Positions 12,619 to 19,836 of a stretch of DNA of 31,156 nt are shown here, in pieces. The position numbers were made by a program, and so were the translations under genes. The DNA lies in the IMG/VR virus record IMGVR_UViG_3300043464_002308, positions 1 to 31,156 of that record; one strand, written 5' to 3'. A model generated the notes under the pieces. That model had not been told where the DNA came from. It did not search any database and saw nothing but the letters and a program-made list of their open reading frames with translations. Position 1 is the first letter of the stretch. Each line of letters starts with the position of its first letter. The stretch is from a virus.

Positions 12619-14454
12619 CTATCTATATTGCTGATTAACCATTTGCTGGTGTAAACGATCACTGCTCAGCTGACGTAGGGCTCGCTGATTATCTACAGTC
12701 GTTTGTTTACCATAAATCTCCCGTGTTGCGTAAAATTTAGCATCTAATAATGCTAAGCCTAAATATTGTTGATAGCCGACTGGCTGTGTAGCCATTCTGT
12801 CTAAGTTTATGCCGCCTGCCAGCTCGTTGTTTTGCTGCTCGCGTCGTACGTCTTGCGTTACGCTGGTAGTACTTTGAGTGGTAACATTAACTTGCGGATT
12901 TAAAAATTCGCTTAGCGGATTAGTTCTGTCCAGTAGTGCTAGTGTTGTACTAGGCTGTGTCTCTGGTTCCACTGATCTTGCTGGTGCTTGCTGTTGGGCT
13001 GGTTGCTGTTCTTGCACAGTGGCTTGTGGCGTACTGTCAACCACTAGTGATCGTGCTACAGACTGTTGGGCTTGTGGTTGCAGCGTGACTTCTTGCTGTA
13101 CTGGCTGAGGTAGTGCAGAAACTACTGCTTGTACTACGGATTCTTGCTGAAACTTTGAAACCTGTACTGGCTGCTGTTGTTGTATAGTAGTAGCAAGTAC
13201 TATTTGTTGAACAAGTTGTTGTGGTACCTGTAATTGTTGAGCTGGCGCCATGGAAGCATTTTGAACTTGCTGCACAACATTTTGCTGCTGACTGGGGTCT
13301 TGTACTGTTCTGACATTTAGCGGGTCTGTTTGTCTTTGCGCTTGTTGCGTAATTGCAGCTATTTGACTTGTAGCACTATGCATTACAGCTGTATTTGCCA
13401 AAAGACTTTGCTGTGTTTGCTCAACTTGTTGTTGCACTGTGCTAATAGCTTGCTGCTCTGTTCGTAGTGTGGCCTGTTGTGCAATATCCAACGCTTGCTG
13501 AACAGCGCTAGCCTGTATTTGCCGTTCGCGATCTTGATTACGAGCTATAACGCTTAAGCCAAGCTGAGTATTACCAGATTGCTGTGATTGTTGCTGTTGA
13601 GTCTGAGGTTGTAGTGTTTGGGCTACTACTGCTGCAACTTGTTGCGTTGTTTGCGACACAGAAGCTACTGTAGCAGGTGCAACAGGTGCTATAGGCTCTT
13701 GTATTGTTTGGACAGCGGTAGTTGTTGTGGACTGTGTTTGTTGCGGAACTAAGTTATTTAGTGCGGCTAAATAGCCACTGCAATTAGCGCTGTACAGTGG
13801 ATTTGTGGTACACGGATCTACACTGTACTTTAATTGAAAACTAACGTTAGTTATTTCAGGCCCGTACGGTCCTGCCCAAAAATTATTGTCACCGCCCACA
13901 AATCCATAGCGAACTGTACTTAAGTCACCAAGCTGGTAAGGCGTTGTAAAGTCTTTGTTAAAGTTGAAGTTAGTCCAATCAAATTTGTATGTTAAATTAT
14001 ATTGATTATTCTCAACTATAGCACCTTTGTTATTGTATAAGTACACATATGCACTTAATTGATCTACACGACCGTCGTCCCAGCCATTACCATTTTTTGC
14101 AGTAAATCTAAAATTATAACCATTAACCTGTAGTCCTGTAACTTGTGGCAATAAGCCCGCTATTGCTTGTACTTGGTGCAAGTCAGTTTGACCGTAGCTA
14201 AAGTTTATGTTGTTACCTGGTCTAACGATGGCATTGGGGCCGCAATACCCAGGGTCTCCGCCAGTCCAGCAAGTTAAGCTATTTTGGTATATTCCATTAA
14301 CCCAAGTACTGGGCCCTCCTTGTTGAGTAACTTGTACAACATTTGGAGTAGTATATATTTGACCCGGCTCTAAAGTTTGCGCTTTAGAATCCTGCAAACT
14401 TATAAACAACAGCACCCAGCAAAGCACCGAGACCAATTTTCTTATATGTATCAT
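12619..14454 (-). CDS. Exported Gln-rich protein with conserved N-terminal domain (611 aa)
   Basis: Signal peptide at 1-25 ('LCWVLLFISLQDSKAQ'). Residues ~26-225 form a globular, aromatic- and Gly-rich domain with 'CWTGGDPGYCGPNAIVRPG' and 'FTAKNGNGWDDGR', resembling secreted beta-sandwich domains; four cysteines there could pair. Residues ~240-510 are low-complexity Gln/Val/Ala/Thr-rich with many 'QQ' runs. The C-terminal ~90 residues ('GINLDRMATQP...YLGLALLDAKFYATREIYG') look folded again. The start overlaps the previous gene by 71 bases but has a good AAGGAG site 7 bases upstream, inside that gene. Function unknown; probably envelope-located or a virion surface component. Confidence 0.8.
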   Translation of the reverse strand: MIHIRKLVSVLCWVLLFISLQDSKAQTLEPGQIYTTPNVVQVTQQGGPSTWVNGIYQNSLTCWTGGDPGYCGPNAIVRPGNNINFSYGQTDLHQVQAIAGLLPQVTGLQVNGYNFRFTAKNGNGWDDGRVDQLSAYVYLYNNKGAIVENNQYNLTYKFDWTNFNFNKDFTTPYQLGDLSTVRYGFVGGDNNFWAGPYGPEITNVSFQLKYSVDPCTTNPLYSANCSGYLAALNNLVPQQTQSTTTTAVQTIQEPIAPVAPATVASVSQTTQQVAAVVAQTLQPQTQQQQSQQSGNTQLGLSVIARNQDRERQIQASAVQQALDIAQQATLRTEQQAISTVQQQVEQTQQSLLANTAVMHSATSQIAAITQQAQRQTDPLNVRTVQDPSQQQNVVQQVQNASMAPAQQLQVPQQLVQQIVLATTIQQQQPVQVSKFQQESVVQAVVSALPQPVQQEVTLQPQAQQSVARSLVVDSTPQATVQEQQPAQQQAPARSVEPETQPSTTLALLDRTNPLSEFLNPQVNVTTQSTTSVTQDVRREQQNNELAGGINLDRMATQPVGYQQYLGLALLDAKFYATREIYGKQTTVDNQRALRQLSSDRLHQQMVNQQYR

Positions 14455-15778
14455 CAGTTTTCTCCTTAACTGGTTCTGGTATTTTTCCCGGATTTTGTTC
14501 CCAAGCTAATTTTGCTTGTTCACCAATTCTTCCTTCATATGGACATGGTGTACCTGCTTGCATCATGGCATCCCACACTCTACGATCTTGGCACATAGTA
14601 GCAACTGCGGCAACTTTCATGCCCATATCATACAATGTTTTGCTTAACTTTAGTCTTTCGCAATTCATATCACGAACAGTACTACCACTGCTGGCTCCTA
14701 GGATTTGCGTTTGTACACTGCCGCTAGTGCCGGTACTACATAGGTCATTATTGCCGCCACTCATCATTGTAGGAGCAATTGCAGTAGGTGGAGGGGTAAT
14801 TACTCGTTGAGTAATTGTACTTTCGTTAATATTACGATTAGTCATCTCACCCTGCTGAATATTAGTATTTACACTAGTATTTGTATTTACATTATTATTT
14901 GTGTTAGTACTTGTAGCAGTGGTTTGATTAATATTACGATTAGTCATATCGCCAGTATTAATATTGTTGTTTGTATTAGTACTGGTAGTAGTATTAATAT
15001 TACGGTTGGTCATGTCACCAGTATTAATATTTGTATTAGTATTATTACTGGTAGTAGTATTAATATTACGATTGGTCATATCGCCGGTATTAACATTAAA
15101 ATTACGGTTCGTCATATCACCAGTATTAATATTGTTATTTGTATTAGTACTGGTAGTTGTATTAAGATTGCGATAAGTCATGTCACCGGTATTAATGTTT
15201 GTATTAGTATTATTACTGGTGGTTGTATTAATATTACGATAAGTCATATCACCAGTATTAATATTGTTGTTTGTATTAGTACTGGTAGTAGTATTAATAT
15301 TACGATTGGTCATATCACCAGTATTAATATTGTTGTTTGTATTAGTACTGGTGGTTTGATTAACATTATTATTATTGTAGGTAACTGTTCCGCTATTAAC
15401 ATTGTTATTATTATAGGTCATAGTGCCTGTATTAACATTGTTATTAGTAACCGTACCGCTTTGAATATTTTGATTAATGTTAGTATTTGTACTAGTACTT
15501 GTATTTGTGTTAGTATTTGTATTATTACTATTTACTGTACTAGTACTAGTACTATTTGTAGTACTAGTAGTGTTATTATTTGTAGTAACTGTGCTCGTAC
15601 TATTACTTGTACTGTTAGTATCTACAAGTGTTTTGGAGTCATACGTACCTTGATTTATCAAAGTAGTTGTGTTGGTGGTGGTACCACCAGTAGTACCAGT
15701 AGTACTAGTATTAGTTTGGGAATGGCCTATACTGCAAAATAAAAGCAATATAACGAATAATTTAGATTTTAAAAGCAT
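14384..15778 (-). CDS. Exported Asn/Thr-repeat protein with Cys-containing C-terminal domain (464 aa)
   Basis: Signal peptide (1-20, 'LFVILLLFCSIGHS'). Residues ~21-330 are almost wholly Asn, Thr, Ser, Ile and Gly: first an irregular Ser/Thr/Asn stretch, then 22-residue repeats of the form TTTSTNTNNNINTGDMTNRN + IN. Residues ~345-435 form a distinct domain with cysteines at 347, 373, 396 and 412 ('MGMKVAAVATMCQDRRVW', 'AGTPCPYEGRIGEQAKLAW'). The last ~17 residues are hydrophobic and glycine-rich ('IGLGALLGAVVYKFAGF'), a likely membrane anchor. An unusually strong GAGGAGG site precedes it. Unknown function; repeat composition suggests a beta-solenoid or glycosylated stalk. Confidence 0.8.
   Translation of the reverse strand: MLLKSKLFVILLLFCSIGHSQTNTSTTGTTGGTTTNTTTLINQGTYDSKTLVDTNSTSNSTSTVTTNNNTTSTTNSTSTSTVNSNNTNTNTNTSTSTNTNINQNIQSGTVTNNNVNTGTMTYNNNNVNSGTVTYNNNNVNQTTSTNTNNNINTGDMTNRNINTTTSTNTNNNINTGDMTYRNINTTTSNNTNTNINTGDMTYRNLNTTTSTNTNNNINTGDMTNRNFNVNTGDMTNRNINTTTSNNTNTNINTGDMTNRNINTTTSTNTNNNINTGDMTNRNINQTTATSTNTNNNVNTNTSVNTNIQQGEMTNRNINESTITQRVITPPPTAIAPTMMSGGNNDLCSTGTSGSVQTQILGASSGSTVRDMNCERLKLSKTLYDMGMKVAAVATMCQDRRVWDAMMQAGTPCPYEGRIGEQAKLAWEQNPGKIPEPVKEKTDDTYKKIGLGALLGAVVYKFAGF
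14825..15358 (-). repeat. In-frame 66-bp tandem repeats coding 22-residue Asn/Thr units
   Basis: Residues 141-318 of the Asn/Thr protein consist of about seven units whose core is INTGDMT(N/Y)RN(I/L/F)N preceded by TTTS(T/N)NTN(N/T)N. One unit is shortened to 12 residues ('VNTGDMTNRNIN') and the last is expanded. The forward strand shows the same as recurring 'attaatattacg' blocks. Such DNA is prone to slippage and copy-number change. Confidence 0.9.
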
Positions 15779-15783
15779 ATAAG

Positions 15784-15790
15784 CCTCCTC
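15784..15790 (-). promoter_or_regulatory. Strong Shine-Dalgarno for the Asn/Thr-repeat gene
   Basis: GAGGAGG on the minus strand, 5 bases before the ATG at 15778. It is the best ribosome site in the window and implies high expression of the repeat protein compared with the overlapping genes upstream. Confidence 0.85.
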
Positions 15791-15798
15791 AAGCTAGT

Positions 15799-16413
15799 TT
15801 AAGCACCAAACACGTGTAATGCGTGTTCGTAGTGCTTTTTACGATCTTCTAGTCCAATAACGCCACCGTTAATCCGTTTCGTTAACATTAAGATATCACC
15901 TTTATCGGCCCAAGCATTTAAGTTGTTAGTTTCCCAGAACCAACAAGCACTTTGTGCTGCACCTTCAAAGGTTTCCATATATTCGCTAGCTTCTTCAGCA
16001 CTAATGTCTAAACTAGCTGCAAACCAATTATAATTATCGCGTCCGGTTAGTTGTATTAGGCCTCGCCCGCAAAATCGCCAACCATCCCCGCTTGCTTCAT
16101 CGCCGTTACCCATACGACTAGCGTACACTCTGTTAGCTATACGTTCGGGCTGTTTTTCATATTGTTGTGCTATGTCATCTGTGGCAAAATACTTTGGAAA
16201 TGTTTTGCGTAGAGACTGCCACTTATAGTTTAAGTTTTCTTTTATAAAAATAAAATTACCACTTTCGTGTGCGCACTGTGCTAAAAACGCTGCCATACGT
16301 TGTGGTGTATCAATCTGATAATCTGGTAGTAGTTGTTGCAAAGCATTGTACCAGTACTCAACATATGGGTTTTTAGGGATAATTTGCTGTAATTGTCTTA
16401 ATTCTAGCTGCAC
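15799..16413 (-). CDS. Endolysin, GH19 (chitinase/lysozyme-like) glycoside hydrolase
   Basis: 204 aa from a GTG start overlapping the o-spanin stop by one base. Residues 38-60 hold the family catalytic helix 'MAAFLAQCAHESGNF' with E50 as likely acid, followed by 'YKWQSLRKTFPKYF', 'ANRVYASRMGNGDEASGDGW' and 'FCGRGLIQLTGRDNY' (~113-128), the standard GH19 order. It would cleave peptidoglycan glycan strands at lysis. No signal peptide is visible, so it needs the holin. Family length is normal for a single-domain phage enzyme with no cell-wall-binding domain. Confidence 0.92.
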   Translation of the reverse strand: MQLELRQLQQIIPKNPYVEYWYNALQQLLPDYQIDTPQRMAAFLAQCAHESGNFIFIKENLNYKWQSLRKTFPKYFATDDIAQQYEKQPERIANRVYASRMGNGDEASGDGWRFCGRGLIQLTGRDNYNWFAASLDISAEEASEYMETFEGAAQSACWFWETNNLNAWADKGDILMLTKRINGGVIGLEDRKKHYEHALHVFGA

Positions 16414-16673
16414 TATTTTAGCTCCTCAAATATTCGTTTTTGGGTAGTGTACCAGTCAAGCCATCCTTGAACAGTTTCAGCACACATATAGTATTCAGTA
16501 TAGTTTTCCACTACAACTTTAGTAAGATCTACCAAATTACTGTCTTTTTGCACTTCTTTAAGTGGTTTGCAAGGTTGTTGTAGCACTTGGGGTGCTTGTG
16601 GAAATTTCTGAGTTACTGGTACAGTAGTACTGCAACCAGCTAATAAAAATAATATTGGCAGTAAATACTTCAT
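16413..16673 (-). CDS. Outer-membrane spanin lipoprotein (o-spanin, Rz1-like)
   Basis: 86 aa. Lipoprotein signal MKYLLPILFLLAGC with lipobox LAGC, the cysteine at residue 14 being the lipid site, then a Pro/Gln-rich linker ('FPQAPQVLQQPCKP') and a short helical end. In spanin pairs this protein sits in the outer membrane and joins the inner-membrane partner to fuse the two membranes in the last step of lysis. The start overlaps the i-spanin stop by four bases (ATGA), and the endolysin follows immediately. Two further cysteines (C36, C64) could form intermolecular disulfides. Confidence 0.87.
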   Translation of the reverse strand: MKYLLPILFLLAGCSTTVPVTQKFPQAPQVLQQPCKPLKEVQKDSNLVDLTKVVVENYTEYYMCAETVQGWLDWYTTQKRIFEELK

Positions 16674-17101
16674 GGTTTCGCTGCCTTATTAATTGTAGTA
16701 ACTACTTCGTCAGGTAGTTTAGGACAAGTTTCTATGTACTTTATAACTTGCTCATTTTTTACTACTTCGCGGTCAATATATTTTACAATATCTTCACCAC
16801 GTTCTTTTACTACTTGTTTTTTGGTTACTACTTTTTCAACTACTTTAACATTTTCTTCAGCACTCTTAGTTTCAAGTTCTTTAACTTTTACTTCTAGATC
16901 ATGTGCTCGTTTAATCCATTGATCATTCATAGACTTGGATCCGCTAAAGTATGTGGCAAAAAATATAATTCCAATACTCGTATACTGTATAAGCGTACTG
17001 TACGGCAATATTTTAACTGTTTTAGTTACTAAGTATAGGGCAATTCCAATAAAAAATAGTACACTAAACGTCCAGTCTGGTAAAAAGTTTAATAGCCACA
17101 T
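16670..17101 (-). CDS. Inner-membrane spanin (i-spanin, Rz-like)
   Basis: 143 aa. Two hydrophobic N-terminal segments (~10-28 and ~36-52) followed by a long charged coiled coil (~60-125, with 'VKVVEKVVTKKQVVKERG') and one late cysteine (C129) in 'YIETCPKLP', matching the periplasmic coiled-coil layout of i-spanins. Most Rz proteins have one membrane helix, so the second here is unusual. It overlaps the lipoprotein gene by four bases. GGAAG ~9 bases upstream serves as ribosome site. Function follows from topology and the lipoprotein/endolysin context rather than sequence identity. Confidence 0.8.
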   Translation of the reverse strand: MWLLNFLPDWTFSVLFFIGIALYLVTKTVKILPYSTLIQYTSIGIIFFATYFSGSKSMNDQWIKRAHDLEVKVKELETKSAEENVKVVEKVVTKKQVVKERGEDIVKYIDREVVKNEQVIKYIETCPKLPDEVVTTINKAAKP

Positions 17102-17142
17102 TTTAGTATACTTCCGCCATAGCTGCTAGTACTTCCTGCATA

Positions 17143-17832
17143 TCAGCCCACCAGTTCAGGAAACAGCTCTTTATGTATAAAATCATGTATCATTTCCTCA
17201 CTAAACCCTAAGGCTTTTAGTACTTTTGGAGTGTGTGGATTTTGTTTTTGCTGTTGGCAATAGTAATTTTGCTGTTCAGTGTAGTTATATTGTTTTACTA
17301 ATTCGTCATAGCTTAGTGGAGGACGATACTTTAGTATACTGTCAATATAGTATTCAAGAGATTTTTTACTTAACTCTAAAACTGCCTCTAACTCAAACTC
17401 ACTATTAATGTTTCCAACTGCCAACATACTTGGACTAAATATTCGCTTAGCCCAATCCGGAAGTTCTCGTGTTTTATCCCAGTGCATAGGTTCGACTAAA
17501 TCTTCAAAATAGTCTAATAGCTTGTGCTCTGGATTAATTGGACTAAAGTCTAAAAAGGCTCCGGTAACTTTATGCTTTCCAGCTATAATATCAAATCCGT
17601 ATACTGGTGCACCGTCGTAAACGTGCGGAAATACGCACAAGTGCATCATCCACAAACCTTTAGTATCTATGGCGTCTATTACGTCAATATTAGCACGTCT
17701 AAACCAAGCACAGTTATAACTACGACTAGTCCAAGCTAGGTCACACTCCTGTGGCAACAAAAAGGCCCGCGCACTAAGAACCTTCTCAAGTTCTAGCGCG
17801 TGGGCCTTTAATTTATTGAATATTATACTCAT
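17143..17832 (-). CDS. pcyX: Ferredoxin-dependent bilin reductase, PcyA/PcyX-like
   Basis: 229 aa. Reduces biliverdin IXalpha with electrons from ferredoxin to a phytobilin. Family blocks: 'CAWFRRANIDV' (41-51), 'MMHLCVFPHVYDGAPVYGFDIIAG' region (62-85), 'LDFSPINPE' (94-102), 'PDWAKRIFSPSMLAVG' (125-140) and 'YCQQQKQNPHTPKVL' (191-205). Aligned by eye to Synechocystis PcyA, His88 matches H64 and Asp105 matches D81, while Glu76 is replaced by D50. PcyX enzymes of uncultured oceanic phages are PcyA-like and make phycoerythrobilin, so that product is the best guess. It overlaps the heme oxygenase gene by 20 bases. Symbol by similarity only. Confidence 0.87.
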   Translation of the reverse strand: MSIIFNKLKAHALELEKVLSARAFLLPQECDLAWTSRSYNCAWFRRANIDVIDAIDTKGLWMMHLCVFPHVYDGAPVYGFDIIAGKHKVTGAFLDFSPINPEHKLLDYFEDLVEPMHWDKTRELPDWAKRIFSPSMLAVGNINSEFELEAVLELSKKSLEYYIDSILKYRPPLSYDELVKQYNYTEQQNYYCQQQKQNPHTPKVLKALGFSEEMIHDFIHKELFPELVG

Positions 17833-18337
17833 TGGCTATTCTATCAAATAAGTCAATGGTTAGTTCGAAACATTTATTTGCTTCTGCTGCCATACTAATA
17901 TCCAACCTTTCACGCAAACTGTCAATTAACTGTCTGCGATTTTCAAAATTATACATTAAACCACTACCGGGTACCTTGGTTTTAATTAGTTGTCCGCCGT
18001 ATAGATCACCCATATGTTTGGTGTATACATGTGCCCATAGCTGATTTGCTGTTAGGCTGCTTACATAATCACAGTAGTTTAAAGTACTATTAAATAAAAT
18101 AACTGGCTCATCTAGTTCCAGCAAGTCTTCAAATATTAGCCTAGTTCTGTGTAAACCAGGCAAATCTTTTAACAAACTACTTGCACAGTGTTCTAACGCA
18201 TTGTACTGGTGCAACTGGTTTGCCAAATAAGTGGCGTATATACCACTAGTAATCTTTCCACTTAACAGCAGTTTAGTAAACGGATGCTGCTCAGCAACAT
18301 TATGATTGTGTTGCGTTAATTCTTTTAATGTTGTCAT
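17813..18337 (-). CDS. Biliverdin-producing heme oxygenase
   Basis: 174 aa. Opens heme to biliverdin, CO and iron. The N-terminal 'HNVAEQHPFTKLLLSGKI' (12-29) has the proximal-ligand pattern H-x-x-A-E with H12 the likely heme ligand; 'YATYLANQLHQYNALE' matches the next helices; the distal helix 'HMGDLYGGQLIK' (108-119) corresponds to the GDLSGGQ motif of HO-1-type enzymes. It is shorter than host HO (~210-240 aa), as is usual for phage forms. It overlaps HldD upstream by 38 bases and the bilin reductase downstream by 20, so the biliverdin producer and consumer are translationally coupled. Confidence 0.88.
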   Translation of the reverse strand: MTTLKELTQHNHNVAEQHPFTKLLLSGKITSGIYATYLANQLHQYNALEHCASSLLKDLPGLHRTRLIFEDLLELDEPVILFNSTLNYCDYVSSLTANQLWAHVYTKHMGDLYGGQLIKTKVPGSGLMYNFENRRQLIDSLRERLDISMAAEANKCFELTIDLFDRIANEYNIQ

Positions 18338-19193
18338 GGTACTCTTTTGGAGTTATAAACTTATAGTCGCCAATCAATTTATTACGCAGCTTGTCAGTAT
18401 TAGCCTTACTAAAATACTGATATTTTCCGTGTAAAATTTCTGGCATATCTATCCAGTGTATATTTTCTGTGTACAATTTAGCAATGTCTAAAAAGCTTGT
18501 GCTCTCGCCAGTGCCTAAATTATATATTCCTGGATTGTTGTTAGTATAGTCAGCAAGTATGGTAACTACATCGTCTACACAAATAAAATCGCGTTGTATT
18601 TTGTCACTGTTGTAGAATAAGGTTGCTGCCCCGTCTTTTTGCTTTTGTATAGCAAACTTTGAAACAGGACTCATTTGATCGTCTTTGTGCAACTCGCCAC
18701 TGCCGTAAACATTAAACGGTCTGAATATCCAGGCATTTTTTACACTGCTGTTTATAAGTGCTTGCTCAGTTAAACTCTTACTTATAGCATATCCATTGAT
18801 TGGATTATGCTCGTCTGTTTCGCAAAAGGTGTTGCTGTTGCCGTATACACTAGCGCTGCTTGTGTATACAAAAGGTGTTCCGCCCATGCTACAGTATTTG
18901 GCCCACATAAGAGTATGCTTATAATTATACTCCATTAGTTTTTTGCCATTGGTTTCTGTAGTACTACTTATAGCACCGATATGAAATACTTTTTCAATCC
19001 AGTGCATTCCTAGCTCACCCCAGTCTATACTATTGCAGTCATAGTATGCAGCAAACTTTAAATCATTTAAGGTTGCTAACTTTCTACCGTCAGTTAAATC
19101 ATCAATAATGGTGATTTCAGTTATACCTTTTTTATTTAAATACTTTACTAAGTTACTACCTATAAAGCCACAACCACCTGTTACAACATACAT
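18300..19193 (-). CDS. hldD: ADP-L-glycero-D-manno-heptose 6-epimerase (HldD/RfaD)
   Basis: 297 aa. Short-chain dehydrogenase-type epimerase: NAD(P)-binding 'VTGGCGFIGSN' (4-14), 'IIDDLTDG', 'HIGAISSTTETNGK' (71-84; diagnostic of HldD), catalytic 'YTSSASVYG' (110-118) and Y135-xxx-K139, 'FRPFNVYG', 'IQRDFICVDDV' and a C-terminal substrate lobe. It converts ADP-D-glycero- to ADP-L-glycero-beta-D-manno-heptose, the last step of nucleotide-heptose synthesis for LPS core or glycoproteins. It overlaps the HAD gene by 13 bases. Kinase and adenylyltransferase for the same pathway lie just upstream, which strongly supports the call. Confidence 0.9.
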   Translation of the reverse strand: MYVVTGGCGFIGSNLVKYLNKKGITEITIIDDLTDGRKLATLNDLKFAAYYDCNSIDWGELGMHWIEKVFHIGAISSTTETNGKKLMEYNYKHTLMWAKYCSMGGTPFVYTSSASVYGNSNTFCETDEHNPINGYAISKSLTEQALINSSVKNAWIFRPFNVYGSGELHKDDQMSPVSKFAIQKQKDGAATLFYNSDKIQRDFICVDDVVTILADYTNNNPGIYNLGTGESTSFLDIAKLYTENIHWIDMPEILHGKYQYFSKANTDKLRNKLIGDYKFITPKEYHDNIKRINATQS

Positions 19194-19483
19194 TGAAAAA
19201 ACTCCCTATCATTCATAGCTTTGTCATCTATGAACACGTCATAACTAGGCTTTTTCATATGTAGTTCAGTATATTTACAGCCCCATTCGGTTAACTGTTT
19301 TTTAGTAAGCTCTGAGTAATCTTTTCCGCTGTGCCCACCGCGTGCAGTCCAGTAGTGTATTTCGTGACCAGACTCGTAAAGATGATTTATAATTTCTATT
19401 CTATTTACCAATGGTTTTGCCAGCTTGTAGTTGCCGTTAGTATTTGTGCAAATTGTACCATCAATATCTACATAATAAATCAT
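19181..19483 (-). CDS. Small HAD-superfamily phosphatase (100 aa)
   Basis: HAD motif I DIDGT (D6, D8), motif II in 'HYWTARGG' (~43-50), conserved lysine in 'MKKPSYDVF' and motif III/IV acids 'IDDKAMND'. The size and capless layout resemble capsule-biosynthesis phosphatases of the EcbF/BcbF type. Position between cupin and HldD, in a heptose set that otherwise lacks the GmhB step, suggests it removes the C7 phosphate of heptose 1,7-bisphosphate; that assignment is inference. Starts with an ATGA overlap on the cupin gene. Confidence 0.8.
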   Translation of the reverse strand: MIYYVDIDGTICTNTNGNYKLAKPLVNRIEIINHLYESGHEIHYWTARGGHSGKDYSELTKKQLTEWGCKYTELHMKKPSYDVFIDDKAMNDREFFQCML

Positions 19484-19836
19484 TTTTGACTATCACCTTT
19501 TTGAACTCTATAATTATCTTCTACACTGTCTGGTGTGCTTACTTCAATAATAGTACCAGCTTCTAAACAAATAAGTCTGTGTGGTAGCAGGGGTGGATTA
19601 TGGTGTACACTGCCAGTGGCTAAAATCTTTTTGTGCACTTCTGCAGTTTTAGTATCAATAGTTTCTACTTCAAATCTACCACTTAGTACATACCAAGTTT
19701 CTTCTTTTTGGCTGTGAAAGTGCATACTAAATCTAGCACCAGTATTAAAGTTAAGAAACTTACTGCAATACTTATCATTTGTTACCCAGATAAGCTCACT
19801 TCCCCAACCTTTTTCAACTGTTCCCTGCAATCTCAT
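19480..19836 (-). CDS. Cupin-fold sugar isomerase/epimerase-like protein (118 aa)
   Basis: Single cupin domain with a full metal site: H39-F-H41 and E45/E46 in 'FSMHFHSQKEETWYVLSG', and H86 in 'PPLLPHRLI', followed by 'EVSTPDSVEDNYRV'. It resembles the short type II mannose-6-phosphate isomerase/WbuC-like cupins found in sugar-nucleotide clusters. Substrate unknown; a sugar phosphate or nucleotide sugar in the same pathway is likely. 'GWGSELIW' at the start is typical of the family. It overlaps the kinase gene by 23 bases and the phosphatase gene by 4. Confidence 0.78.
   Translation of the reverse strand: MRLQGTVEKGWGSELIWVTNDKYCSKFLNFNTGARFSMHFHSQKEETWYVLSGRFEVETIDTKTAEVHKKILATGSVHHNPPLLPHRLICLEAGTIIEVSTPDSVEDNYRVQKGDSQK

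Noticed and set aside
14825-15358. CRISPR-like repeated pattern
   Set aside because: The repeats are contiguous in-frame coding units without unique spacers or flanking cas genes.
14807-15742. 311-aa open frame on the plus strand opposite the Asn/Thr-repeat gene
   Set aside because: It is a mirror of AAT/ACT/AAC codons, which read ATT/AGT/GTT without stops on the other strand; no ribosome site, odd Ile/Cys/Ser composition, and the minus-strand gene has a signal peptide and strong GAGGAGG site.
17103-17141. 12-codon mini-ORF (MQEVLAAMAEVY) between bilin reductase and i-spanin
   Set aside because: Could be a leader peptide, but it is too short to support and has no own ribosome site beyond the overlapping stop.
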